DNA of 64,000 nucleotides from NCBI RefSeq assembly GCF_038446525.1, contig NZ_CP151792.1, positions 1,984,001 to 2,048,000 of the forward strand. Reading direction: 5' to 3'. This DNA comes from Methanolobus sp. ZRKC5. GTDB taxonomy: Archaea; Halobacteriota; Methanosarcinia; Methanosarcinales; Methanosarcinaceae. Below, one piece after another: positions 27,311 through 35,860 of this stretch (position 1 is its first letter; every line of letters begins with the position of its first letter). The position numbers and the translations under genes are program-made. The notes under the pieces were generated by a model. That model was not told the DNA's origin and searched no databases. It saw nothing but the letters and a program-made list of their open reading frames with translations.

Positions 27311-28639
27311 TCAGATAGTATTCAGGTAACGCTGTACTTCCCAGTCGTGGACCTGTGTTCTGTATGCATCCCATTCTGCTCTTGCAATTCTCAGTATATT
27401 ATTGTGGACGTGTTCTCCAAGAGCGTCTTTAAGGACTTCATCATTTTCAAGATGATTGACACTTTCATTAATGGTTGATGGCAGTGTTTCAATTCCTCTC
27501 TCGGCAAGTTCCTTTACTGTAAGGTCAAAGACATTGTTTTCCATCATTCTTCCCGGGTCCATCTGATTCTTTATCCCGTCCAGGCCGGCAGCAAGGATAG
27601 CTGCAAACGTCAGGTATGGGTTACATGATGGGTCCGGACTTCTGAGCTCTACCCTTGTGCTCTTTCCTCTGGCAGAAGGTATGCGTATGAGTGAGCTTCG
27701 GTTTGCACCTGACCATGTGATATATACAGGTGCCTCATATCCGGGGATGAGTCTCTTGTATGAGTTTACAAGTGGGTTTGCAATGCAGGTTATGGCTTTG
27801 ACGTGTTTCAGGACACCTGCGATGAAATATTTTGAGGCGTCACTGATCTCCATTTCACCTTTAGGGTCATAAAATGCATTTTCGTCTCCCTTGGATAGTG
27901 AAAGATTCACATGCATACCTGATCCATTCTCAACAGCAATGGGCTTTGGCATGAAAGTTGCATGCAGTCCGTGCAGTTTTGCAATGGTTCTTGTAACATA
28001 CTTGAATGTCATTACATTGTCAGCTGTTGTCAGTGCATTACCGTATTTAAAATCTATTTCATGCTGTCCAAAAGCGACCTCGTGATGTGATGCCTCTATA
28101 TCGAAGTTAAGTTCAGTGAGGGTCAGGACTATATCTCTTCTGATATCCTCGCCAATGTCAGTAGGTGCAAACTCAAAATATCTTCCATAATCATGGGGTA
28201 TTGTAGTTGCCTTTCCTTCTTTCTTTTCGAAAAGGAAAAACTCAAGTTCAGGGCCTACATTCAGGGTATATCCCATATCTCCAGCTTCTTTCATGACCTT
28301 TTTAAGGACATAACGAGGGTCAGCTTCGAACTCTTCTCCGTTTGGCAGGTGAATATCGCATATAATTCTTGCAACCACACCTTTATCCTTGTTCCATGGA
28401 AGGATAGCAAAGGTCTTGATATCCGGTTTTAGCACCATGTCCGATTCATCGATCCTTACAAAACCTTCTATAGATGATCCATCAAAGGATATTCCTATGG
28501 TCAAAGCCTTTTCGATCTGCGTCACAGGGATCTCAACATCCTTAACTACTCCCTGAATATCCGTAAACTGCAAACGTATGAACTTTACGTTGTTCGTCTC
28601 GATGGCTTTGATAACGTCTTCCTTATTTTCAATTATCAT
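27311..28639 (-). CDS. glnA: glutamine synthetase, second copy
   Basis: A 442-residue class I glutamine synthetase with all main motifs: FDGSSIEGFVRIDESDM (about 60), NVGPELEFFLFEKK (about 118), MPKPIAVENGSGMHVNLSL (about 225) and NRSSLIRIPSARGKSTRVE (about 310). It is clearly paralogous to the copy at 20698 but divergent along its length, and its N-terminus MIIENKEDVIKAIETNNVK differs. Two GSI genes bracketing the glutamate synthase operon suggest different regulation or roles, for example assimilation against regulatory sensing. The active-site residues look intact. Confidence 0.95.
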   Translation of the reverse strand: MIIENKEDVIKAIETNNVKFIRLQFTDIQGVVKDVEIPVTQIEKALTIGISFDGSSIEGFVRIDESDMVLKPDIKTFAILPWNKDKGVVARIICDIHLPNGEEFEADPRYVLKKVMKEAGDMGYTLNVGPELEFFLFEKKEGKATTIPHDYGRYFEFAPTDIGEDIRRDIVLTLTELNFDIEASHHEVAFGQHEIDFKYGNALTTADNVMTFKYVTRTIAKLHGLHATFMPKPIAVENGSGMHVNLSLSKGDENAFYDPKGEMEISDASKYFIAGVLKHVKAITCIANPLVNSYKRLIPGYEAPVYITWSGANRSSLIRIPSARGKSTRVELRSPDPSCNPYLTFAAILAAGLDGIKNQMDPGRMMENNVFDLTVKELAERGIETLPSTINESVNHLENDEVLKDALGEHVHNNILRIARAEWDAYRTQVHDWEVQRYLNTI

Positions 28640-28796
28640 TAAATCGCCTGCTATTCTTCCTCTATATTCTGCACATGCAATGCAAAATTATTTCTGGTTA
28701 TCTAACTCCATGCAATTATAGATTGCCATGAAAGTGACATTTAAAGTTCAAAAATAATAAGATAAATAAAAAAAAGTAAGAAAGCAGGTGCAAAAT

Positions 28797-29516
28797 TCAA
28801 ACGAATTTCAGACTGATATCCTTCATTTCATTCCTTGCTGCAACATTGATCAACAAAGGTGTTAGGGATTCGATCATTCCTGCAGTTTCAAGTGGTCCAA
28901 TGTCAAGAGGTCTCATGTTGGATATATCCCTTACAAGATCGAATACTATATTTTTTGAATGCATGGAATTTCCGCAAACACCGATGTCATAGTCAAGTTC
29001 CATCTCAAGGTTTGCCAGTTTCTTTGCAGGTACAGTATGGAATGCAGCTACAAGTTCTGTATTATCGGGTAGCATCATTTGTATTTCCTGGGCAGCGCTT
29101 CCAGCTTCAGGCATTGAAAAACAGAAGTATTCTGTATTGAAATCATCACTATTTATTGGAACTGTCAGGTGTTCAGCACCGGAATCTATGTAGCACATGT
29201 TCTTTTCCATTGGAACGACTACACTGACAATTATCTTGTTCTCTATGACCGGGTGTATCAGTTCCATTACAGGCTTAAGCTGATTGTATCTGATGGCAAC
29301 GACGATTATCTCTGCATTTTCGGCAGCTGTTTTGTTATCAGTACCTGTTATGTGTGCAGTGTGGCCGAACTTGCCAAGTACTTCATTATATTCTGCAGCG
29401 ACTGCTTCGGCTTTTTCTATTTCCCTGGAGCCTATGATTATTTCGTGTTTCTGGCCCCAACGAAGCGCAAAGCCCTTGCCTATTTTGCCTGTGCCTCCAA
29501 GTATTGCGATCTTCAT
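28797..29516 (-). CDS. npdG: F420H2:NADP oxidoreductase
   Basis: A 239-residue Rossmann protein of the NADPH-dependent F420 reductase family. The dinucleotide motif ILGGTGKIGKGFA opens the protein, GSREIEKAEAVAAEY gives NADP preference, and a VVVPMEK segment lies near residue 100. The C-terminal part with GPLETAGMIESLTPLL is typical. It interconverts NADPH and F420H2 and so links the F420 pool used by methanogenesis to biosynthesis. It lies just upstream of glnA2 on the same strand, with 157 bases between. Confidence 0.93.
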   Translation of the reverse strand: MKIAILGGTGKIGKGFALRWGQKHEIIIGSREIEKAEAVAAEYNEVLGKFGHTAHITGTDNKTAAENAEIIVVAIRYNQLKPVMELIHPVIENKIIVSVVVPMEKNMCYIDSGAEHLTVPINSDDFNTEYFCFSMPEAGSAAQEIQMMLPDNTELVAAFHTVPAKKLANLEMELDYDIGVCGNSMHSKNIVFDLVRDISNMRPLDIGPLETAGMIESLTPLLINVAARNEMKDISLKFV

Positions 29517-29777
29517 GAAGTTTCTCCTGCTTTGGTCGGAAATGTAATCATATTTTATTATTTGTTAACGTTTTTAGTATCCTCATAAAGGGATTATTTG
29601 ACTGTGTTAATCATTGTCATGGTATATATATTAATTCCTCATTTACTATAATCACCGACAGTATTTATCTGCTACTAATGCCGACAGTAAAAATAAGCAA
29701 AAAAAGAGTGACCTGATATTGGATAATCCATTGTTCCATTCAGGTAAATATAGGGGGATAATGCAAGAATAAATAGC

Positions 29778-30380
29778 TTAAAAGAATCCTTTGATCATAT
29801 TGATAAGACTGCTTAGCAACCCGGTGCTTTCTTTTGATACTCCTTCGTTGCTGACTTCATCAGTTGGGGCATTACCATTATCTGTTTTATCTATTGTTTT
29901 TTCCTCACCCATACTTCCATTTCCTGGGAAGTCACCCTCGAAAGATTCTGTATTCGCAGTGTCTCTCTCTGGTCTTTCACCATCCATGGCGACCTGACCT
30001 TCTCTTTCCATCGGGTTGTTTTGCATCAATGTCTCACGCAGTTCTTCAGGTGCTTCTTCAATTGAGCTCCTGAGTTCATTCATAATCTCCACAATTGCCG
30101 CTTGATCATCAGTAGTCTCAAGTTCCGTTTTCAGTGATTCCATCTGCTCGAGCAGACTAGCAACAGAATCCAGAAGTTCTTCATCGTCACTCTCTGACTG
30201 GAGGCTGGTAAGTGAATCAATGTTACTATCTATCATTTCCATATTCATTTCTTTCATCTGTTCAGCATTTATCTCTGGCATTCCCATGCTTTCCTCATCT
30301 TGCATGGCATATACTCCTGGTATTGAAGTGCTGAAGAGTATCATCATTAAAGCAAATGTAATCGTGATCTTTCTCATCAT
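29778..30380 (-). CDS. secreted acidic methionine-rich protein
   Basis: A 200-residue protein of unknown function. A signal peptide covers about residues 1-25 (hydrophobic stretch ending SIPGVYA). The mature part is acidic, with a helical, probably coiled-coil, segment (about 50-120: LLEQMESLKTELETTDDQ), then a low-complexity Gly/Asn/Glu linker. A short hydrophobic C-terminus, LLSSLINMIKGFF, could associate with membrane. It is similar in style to the neighbour at 30484 and transcribed in the same direction. Confidence 0.7.
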   Translation of the reverse strand: MMRKITITFALMMILFSTSIPGVYAMQDEESMGMPEINAEQMKEMNMEMIDSNIDSLTSLQSESDDEELLDSVASLLEQMESLKTELETTDDQAAIVEIMNELRSSIEEAPEELRETLMQNNPMEREGQVAMDGERPERDTANTESFEGDFPGNGSMGEEKTIDKTDNGNAPTDEVSNEGVSKESTGLLSSLINMIKGFF

Positions 30381-30418
30381 AATAAAACTCCTTATAAGTT
30401 GGTAAATTAAATTTTTGT

Positions 30419-30440
30419 GAGATAGGAGATGTCCTATCTC
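30419..30440 (-). terminator. perfect hairpin between two secreted-protein genes
   Basis: GAGATAGGA and TCCTATCTC form a 9-bp stem with a GATG loop, 44 bases downstream of the 267-residue gene's stop and about 40 bases upstream of the next gene's start. It may end the first transcript or act as a leader hairpin of the second; the sequence does not distinguish these. Confidence 0.45.
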
Positions 30441-30483
30441 ATAGTTGGTGGTACTAATTATTTCACGGTCGATCGATTTGGTC

Positions 30484-31287
30484 CTATTCTGCGGTTACTT
30501 TTTCCTTAAAACCAGGGTTCATAGGTCCGTATTCTCTTCCGTGTCCACATGCTTGTGGATTGTTATCTCTTGCTTCTTCCATTATCTCCTTTAGTTCATC
30601 CAGTGTTGTTGCACTTTCGATGTCTTCCAGGAGTGCTTCCATTTCAGTTATGTGCTCTTCAATTGACTCTTCAGTGATGTTTTCATTGTCTATTTCATCA
30701 ATGTTTTCGAGCATTTCGTTCAATCTTTCAATTCTATCGTTGATTGATTCTGTCTGCTTCTCTACATGGAATTCTATCTCTTCTTCTTCGGTTTCAAACT
30801 CCATTTCTTCGATTTGTGTTTTTTCACCCATCATTCCATGCTTTTCCATCATCATGGTTTTTCTTGCTTCTTCCATGGTCTCTTTGAGTTCGTCCAGTGT
30901 TGTTGCACTTTCGATGTCTTCAAGAAGTGCTTCCAGTTCAGCGATTTGCTCTTCAATTGATTCCTCAGTGATGTCCTCGTTATCTATCTCATCAATGTTT
31001 TCGAGCATTTCGTTCAATCTTTCAATTCTGTTATTGATCGATTCTGTCTGCTTTTCTACATGGAATTCCAATTCTTCTTCTTCAGTATCAAAGACGAGTG
31101 CTTCCATGGGTTCCTCTTCATTCATCTCAGGATTTCCACGTGGTGAGTGCATCATCTTATGATCTTTCAATTCTTTTGTTTCTTCAGCGGTTCCTGTTTC
31201 ATCAGCAAAGGCGCCTGGTGCCATAGCACTAAACACCATAAGTACTAATGAAAGACAGGCAATTGCTTTTATGAATCTGTGTTTCAT
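30484..31287 (-). CDS. secreted acidic protein with internal tandem duplication
   Basis: A 267-residue secreted protein with a signal peptide (about 1-28, ending PGAFA). Two nearly identical coiled-coil-like units of about 98 residues follow. Each contains EFHVEKQTESIN, RIERLNEMLENIDEID, an EESIEE segment and LEDIESATTLDELKE. The units are strongly acidic and rich in Glu, Met and Ile. A strong ribosome site, GGAGGAAAAAA, precedes the ATG. The function is unknown; the near identity of the repeats suggests recent duplication. Confidence 0.75.
   Translation of the reverse strand: MKHRFIKAIACLSLVLMVFSAMAPGAFADETGTAEETKELKDHKMMHSPRGNPEMNEEEPMEALVFDTEEEELEFHVEKQTESINNRIERLNEMLENIDEIDNEDITEESIEEQIAELEALLEDIESATTLDELKETMEEARKTMMMEKHGMMGEKTQIEEMEFETEEEEIEFHVEKQTESINDRIERLNEMLENIDEIDNENITEESIEEHITEMEALLEDIESATTLDELKEIMEEARDNNPQACGHGREYGPMNPGFKEKVTAE
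30568..31094. repeat. direct repeat inside the secreted protein gene (period 294 bp)
   Basis: Copies at about 30568-30800 and 30862-31094 align with an offset of exactly 294 bases (98 codons), sharing long identical runs such as TCAATGTTTTCGAGCATTTC. The in-frame period keeps the protein intact. Such a repeat could expand or collapse by recombination. Confidence 0.85.
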
Positions 31288-31871
31288 TTTTTTCCTCCTT
31301 TATTATGTCTGTCAGATTCAGTGCCGGATAATTAGCAGTGCTTTTCTGACATTCCCATGATTAGCAGACTTGAATATAAGTATACTTAGCGAAAAAACGT
31401 GTAATTAGGCCTTTAAATTCAAAAATAAAGCTTTAATAAAGGTTTAGGGTCATGCACAAACTTTAAAAAACTCTAATGAACAATTATGCTTCTTCAGAAT
31501 TATTCCATGCCATGAAATTCTCAGGTATTTGTGAATCAAGGTTCAATTCCAATTCTATTATGGCATTATTCTTACATATTCATAATTATACAGTTAAATC
31601 AGCAAAAAACTCTTATGGTGAGCAATTTGCCTGTTTATACCAAAAATATGTTATTATTTAACAATCCATGCTGTGAAAAAGCTTCATAAAGAGTAAGATA
31701 CTAATAAATTACTTTGTTTTTTTCAAAACATATCTTCCAGCTAAAGTATGTTTATATTTAAATCTTTCTTTTTTGTGTAATATGAGAAAAACGTTAAGAT
31801 TTATTGCAATCTGTTTATTCATATTGATAAATAGAATTATATGGAAGCGTTTGAGTAAGGTGTAATATCCA
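31288..31871. other. non-coding interval between divergent secreted-protein genes
   Basis: About 580 AT-rich bases. The minus-strand gene has a TATA-like CTTATATTC near 31365. The plus-strand gene has TTTATATTTAA near 31749 within a segment (TTCCAG...GTATG..TTATATTTAA) resembling the promoter of the duplicated leader elements further right. A 61-codon open frame at 31476 has no ribosome site or coding signature and is not called. No RNA gene is recognised. Confidence 0.5.
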
Positions 31872-32777
31872 ATGAAAAAGCTGCCACTTACAATGATAAT
31901 ATTCCTTATATCTATCGTATTGATATCTGGTTTTATTGAATCAGAACGTTTCTCTGATATTCGTGAGGATCACCGTGGTTTATCGTCCTCACATCCTGCT
32001 TTTATCAACGAAGAACTCTTAGATGAAAGATTTCTTATCGAGTCTGATAATCGCAAACCTCCAAGAGATGAAGGTATTATTTTTGCAGATAATATTAAAA
32101 AATCAGATGGAATGGTAGAACGTCTCGAGGGTGCAATTCTTGATTTGAAAGAAAAAGGGAATGATGTTCGGGAACTTGAACAAATGGTTGAGAATTACTC
32201 TTTTCTAGTGTCCGAGGCAAAAAACAATCTTTCAAAGGCTGATGCTTCTTCCTCACTTTTAGATAAGCAAACATATCTCGCTTTGTCAAAAGATAATATA
32301 ATTCTTGCAAATTCGGAGCTAAAGGACATTTTCGATAAGATGCAAACATATTTTCCCAAACCTGTCAGTATAGCCGGGAATGATAGTCTGACTGCTCAGG
32401 GAAGTGGTATCATCATTTTGTCAGGTGACCTTAACATTGAACTTAGTCTGTATATGGGTAAGTTTTCAGTAGTTGATTTTGCAGGAGACCTGAATATTGA
32501 TACAGAAGGCATGTACAGCCCTGAAATAATCACAGAGAAAGTAATTCCATCCAATGATTCCAAATTTCCACAAACGATGCTTTCCTATAGGGATATAGAA
32601 GGCAATGTAAATCTGTCCGGTTCAGTGCTTACTGTGGTTATTATGGGTGATAATGCAAGTCTTTTTGTAAAAGGAAATGGAGAAGCTGAATTATACGGTA
32701 ACGGAACCTATTATCTTAGCAATGGAAACGTGGAGCGGGAAGGTACCTGGTCCTCCTCGATATTTGATATTGACTAA
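31872..32777 (+). CDS. secreted protein, paralog of the 33610 gene
   Basis: A 301-residue protein of unknown function. An N-terminal hydrophobic signal/anchor spans about residues 5-22 and a variable region about 25-70. A helical region (about 75-155) contains MVERLEGAILDLKEKGNDVRELEQMV, split by charge into coiled-coil-like heptads. A beta-rich C-terminal domain has GSGIIILSGDLNIELSLYMG, KFSVVDFAGDLNI and a final GEAELYGNGTYYLSNG; it looks like a bactofilin- or polymer-like beta-helix. An AAGGTG ribosome site precedes the ATG. A close relative lies 1.7 kb downstream on the same strand, with a MITE between them. Confidence 0.75.
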   Translation: MKKLPLTMIIFLISIVLISGFIESERFSDIREDHRGLSSSHPAFINEELLDERFLIESDNRKPPRDEGIIFADNIKKSDGMVERLEGAILDLKEKGNDVRELEQMVENYSFLVSEAKNNLSKADASSSLLDKQTYLALSKDNIILANSELKDIFDKMQTYFPKPVSIAGNDSLTAQGSGIIILSGDLNIELSLYMGKFSVVDFAGDLNIDTEGMYSPEIITEKVIPSNDSKFPQTMLSYRDIEGNVNLSGSVLTVVIMGDNASLFVKGNGEAELYGNGTYYLSNGNVEREGTWSSSIFDID

Positions 32778-32830
32778 AACAATACTGTTAACGTCTTAAT
32801 GTGGTATGAGGAGTTATTTCAAAATAAATC

Positions 32831-33024
32831 GTAACTATTCAGCCTGGCACGATTTGCCTATTGGTACTGATTTCATCGAAATAGAGATGTCTGCTCACTA
32901 ACAATCTAACAATCAAAAAAGCAATCAATAGCAACAATCAAAATAAATGATCCTAATGAAATTTACGTTTCAACTTTTTGTCAAGATTGTTATTGATAGC
33001 GTTTTTATCAGGCTGAATAGTTAC
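32831..33024. mobile_element. 194-bp MITE with 16-bp terminal inverted repeats and 8-bp target duplication
   Basis: The ends are perfect inverted repeats, GTAACTATTCAGCCTG (32831-32846) and CAGGCTGAATAGTTAC (33009-33024). Both are flanked by the same 8 bases, AATAAATC (32823-32830 and 33025-33032). The interior has no coding frame. The same 16-base end occurs at 63720 next to an IS66-like transposase gene, and 8-bp duplications are usual for IS66. This is therefore a non-autonomous derivative that the element at the right edge could mobilise. Confidence 0.93.
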
Positions 33025-33032
33025 AATAAATC

Positions 33033-33128
33033 AATCTATATATGCTGTTTTTTCCGGTTAGAAAGTTATATTTGTTCCTGATACTTATTAGATTCTGTTT
33101 TGGTATTTATTATCTGAATCAAAGGTCT
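33033..33128. other. AT-rich spacer between MITE and leader element A
   Basis: A short AT-rich stretch without coding potential that links the MITE's target duplication to the upstream boundary of the repeated leader element. Nothing else is seen in it. Confidence 0.4.
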
Positions 33129-33360
33129 TATAAAGGTTTATTATCTGTTTTTGATGTGTATTCTTTCTTTTCCAGTAAGTATCCTTTTATTTAAGAATGC
33201 TAATGGGGGAATTGTCTGTCAGTAATAATATAATGGCAGACACCACCCCTACTTGGTGGCACCTTATCCCCCCAACCCCCTAATTACATCCAACCAAGGT
33301 GCCACCATCGTACCACCAACCCTTCTCGTTTAAGGGATGCCTGCAATAAGTGCATCTCTT
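33129..33360 (+). ncRNA. structured leader element, copy A (unknown class)
   Basis: This block matches the one at 35609-35841 from a TATAAAG motif through to a terminal hairpin, with nearly the same length. It includes GTAAGTAT-CTTTTATT (promoter-like). CCACC and GGTGGCACCTT (33255-33265) can pair with each other, or the latter can pair with AAGGTGCCACC (33296-33306, a perfect 11-bp match). A final hairpin, AAGGGATGC/GCATCTCTT (33332-33360), follows CGTTT. The stems are kept between copies by different bases, which supports a functional RNA. It lies 250 bases upstream of the 33610 gene. Confidence 0.6.
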
Positions 33361-33609
33361 GATCGATACAGGTGATCAAATTAAGTATTTTCATATGGAC
33401 TCATTCTACTTTTAAGCGGTTGGCAATTTAAGCGTATTCAATTTGCAAGTAGTAATCATTAAGTTCATTACCTGCAACAAGAGCATGCATTTAAATATAT
33501 GTGGAATATATTAAATGAAAGTAGTGCTTAAGATGCTTTGATCTCTGTTTACTGTCCTTGAATAGGATCTGGTAATTTGTTGCTTGTATTCCCAAAGGTG
33601 TGATCATCA

Positions 33610-34524
33610 ATGAAAAAGATGCCTCTGATAATATTGATATTCCTCATGCTGCTAGTTGTTATTTCAGGCATGGTGAATTTTGGTGATGTGCAACAATATC
33701 CTGATGAAAGACATGAACGGTATTCTCAATTGTTTCCTCCTCCTTTTGATATAAAAGAGCCACAAAAAGGAGAAATGGTCCTTATCTACATGTTTCCGTA
33801 TTCTTTTAATGCGGATGAAAAAAGTATACTCGAAGACAATATTGAGAAGGCAGAGGCGATGGTGGAACGTCTTGATATTGTAATCATACGTCTGAATGAG
33901 AAAGGTAATGATGTTCAGGATCTCGACCAGATGGTGGATGAGTATGATGTTCTTGTGTCTGAGTCCAGGGGTTATCTTGTACAGGCTGAAACCTCCTCCG
34001 TAAATTCAGATAAAGAGAAATATATAAAATTATCAAAGGAGAGTATCGTTCGTGCAAATTCAGAACTTAAACACATATTCGACAAGATAAAAACATATCT
34101 TCCTGGTCCCGTGATATTATCTGGTAATAGTAGTCTGGTAGCTGAAGGTAGCGGTGTTGTAATATTGTCCGGTGACCTTGATACAAGTTTCTTCTTGTCC
34201 GAAGGTAAGTTCTCAGTAGTTGATTTTGCAGGAGATATATCAATTGATATGGAAAAAGACTACAAGCAGGAAGTTCTCCAAGAAAAGGACGGAACACCTG
34301 ATCACAATAAACCATATATTATGATTTCATATGTAGAGGTAGAAGGGAATACATCCTTGTCTGGTTCTGATTTTTCCGTTGCGATAATGGCTGATAGAAT
34401 GAGTCTTCTTGTAATTGGTACAGGTGAAGTCGAGCTGATTGGCAACGGAACCTATTATTTTGATGATGGTACATCCAGTAGAATAGGAACTGTCTGGGCA
34501 AAACCAATATTTGAGAGTGACTGA
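33610..34524 (+). CDS. secreted protein, paralog of the 31872 gene
   Basis: A 304-residue protein paralogous to 31872 along its length. It has a signal/anchor (residues 5-22), then a helical MVERLDIVIIRLNEKGNDVQDLDQMV-type region at about 85-110 (split heptads). The C-terminal beta-rich domain shares GSGVVILSGDLDT, KFSVVDFAGDISI and EVELIGNGTYYFDDG. An AAAGGTGTGATC ribosome site precedes the ATG. The membrane-anchored winged-helix gene follows almost immediately, so they are probably co-transcribed under leader element A. No known function is recognised. Confidence 0.75.
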   Translation: MKKMPLIILIFLMLLVVISGMVNFGDVQQYPDERHERYSQLFPPPFDIKEPQKGEMVLIYMFPYSFNADEKSILEDNIEKAEAMVERLDIVIIRLNEKGNDVQDLDQMVDEYDVLVSESRGYLVQAETSSVNSDKEKYIKLSKESIVRANSELKHIFDKIKTYLPGPVILSGNSSLVAEGSGVVILSGDLDTSFFLSEGKFSVVDFAGDISIDMEKDYKQEVLQEKDGTPDHNKPYIMISYVEVEGNTSLSGSDFSVAIMADRMSLLVIGTGEVELIGNGTYYFDDGTSSRIGTVWAKPIFESD

Positions 34525-34546
34525 CATAAAAACCAGGTTGTATGAC

Positions 34547-35425
34547 ATGAGAGTATTATCCTGCATAGTTTGTATTGCCATGATTTTGCTGTTATCAGGC
34601 GTTACTGCAGCTTCAAGTATTGCAACTGTACATGGTGTGGCTTATGAATGGAGCACATTCGAACCTCTTGACAATGCAATAATAGAGGTAAATTCAACTC
34701 CTTCGCAGTCGATGGTGGCTAAGTATGGTGTTTACTCCTTTGAATTACCAAACGGTAGTTATCACATCACTGCAAGTTATTACGAAGATGATCAACTTAC
34801 CTACTCTGCTGAAGATACGATCGTAGTTTCAGACGAGGGGAGTTATGTTTTAGATCTTCTGCTTTTGCCATCATATTCCAGCACTGGTGAGGAAACTGTA
34901 AGTAGTGCAGAAACGACATTACGAAACAATTCTATTCTTATTGGGGCTATATTTGTTGTAGTTATTCTTATGTTTATTCTGGTAGTCCAGATCAAACGGA
35001 AACCACAAAAGTCTCTTCCATCAAAGAAAGTAAAAATTGAAGAATTTTTACATGTATCGCCAGTGCTTATAGAAACAGCAACTGATAAAAGTGTAGAAGA
35101 AGAGCAGGAAGTGGTGCCGGAAGAAGACACTTCCACAACAGCAAGTGAAACAATTGATGAAGTTGTGAATATCCCCTTAGCAGAATCAAAAAAAGAACCT
35201 TTTCCCATTCATTCTGATGAACCGGTGCCTGCCGATCTTCAGGAAATCCTTGACATACTCAAGTCCCAGGGTGGCAGGATGACCCAGAAAGATATGCGTA
35301 AGCGTTTGAAATATTCAGAAGGCAAGGTCAGTCTCATGCTCCTTGACCTTGAAAAGAGGGGAAAGATACAGAAGTTCAAGAAAGGGCGTGGAAATGTACT
35401 TTTCCTGGTAGAATCTGAAGAGTAA
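34547..35425 (+). CDS. membrane-anchored winged-helix DNA-binding protein
   Basis: A 292-residue protein. It has a signal peptide (about 1-22), an extracellular carboxypeptidase-regulatory-like beta domain (about 25-110: VHGVAYEWSTFEPLDNAIIEV, GSYHITASYYEDD, split here) and one transmembrane helix (about 130-153). An acidic linker leads to a cytoplasmic winged helix at about 235-285 (ILKSQGGRMTQKDMRKRLKY...KFKKGRGNVLFL). This domain order is typical of methanosarcinal membrane-bound regulators that may sense the envelope. TTG 34511 is an alternative start overlapping the upstream gene; ATG 34547 gives a proper signal peptide. Confidence 0.8.
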   Translation: MRVLSCIVCIAMILLLSGVTAASSIATVHGVAYEWSTFEPLDNAIIEVNSTPSQSMVAKYGVYSFELPNGSYHITASYYEDDQLTYSAEDTIVVSDEGSYVLDLLLLPSYSSTGEETVSSAETTLRNNSILIGAIFVVVILMFILVVQIKRKPQKSLPSKKVKIEEFLHVSPVLIETATDKSVEEEQEVVPEEDTSTTASETIDEVVNIPLAESKKEPFPIHSDEPVPADLQEILDILKSQGGRMTQKDMRKRLKYSEGKVSLMLLDLEKRGKIQKFKKGRGNVLFLVESEE

Positions 35426-35608
35426 TTGTCTCTCTGCAAATTACAATATGATTTTTTCATGGTACAGATATTCTATATCAAAATGTCATTATTTAATCTT
35501 TTATGTGTTATTATGTATATTACCCGTTCGAATCAATATCAAAATTCTTAATAATTCTTAATAAGCTTTTTATTGTTTTATATGTTCTATAATTTCTATT
35601 GTAATCTC
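35426..35608. other. AT-rich interval upstream of leader element B
   Basis: A very AT-rich non-coding stretch with repeated short motifs (TTCTTAATAA). It may hold promoter or terminator activity; no defined structure is seen. Confidence 0.4.
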
Positions 35609-35841
35609 TATAAAGCTTTATTTTTTAAATATTGTTCTTTTTTTGCCTTTTTGAAGTAAGTATGCTTTTATTCAAAACTGGTTAATTGATGATTGCCTAC
35701 CGATTAAAAATCCTGGTGGGTACCACCAAAACTAGGTGCCACCAAACCCCCAACCACATCTGGTCCGGTGTCACCGACATACCAACAACCAACCATCCCT
35801 TCGTTTAAGGGATGTCTGCCCCTATCCGGCAGATGTCTCTT
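35609..35841 (+). ncRNA. structured leader element, copy B (unknown class)
   Basis: This is the second copy of the element at 33129. TATAAAG (35609), GTAAGTATGCTTTTATT (35656) and CGTTTAAGGGATG (35802) are shared in order and spacing. A local hairpin TGGTGG-GTA-CCACCA (35714-35728) is present, as is a GGTGCCACC/GGTGTCACC pair (35735/35767). The terminal hairpin here is longer, about 14 bp (AAGGGATGTCTGCC with GGCAGATGTCTCTT), with several G-U pairs replacing bases of copy A. It ends 20 bases before a 55-codon ORF. Confidence 0.6.
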
Positions 35842-35860
35842 ATCCGAAATTGGAGGATGA

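Noticed and set aside
30560-31162. 200-codon frame opposite the duplicated secreted protein
   Set aside because: Its serine runs are the complement of the acidic repeats; the minus-strand gene has signal peptide and ribosome site.
31476-31661. 61-codon frame in the large spacer
   Set aside because: No ribosome site, no promoter at the right distance and no recognisable pattern.
33240-33370. Short peptides starting at the ATG inside the terminal hairpins of the leader elements (12 and 20 codons)
   Set aside because: The ATG lies within the stem with no room for a ribosome site; the similar bases are better explained by the conserved hairpin.
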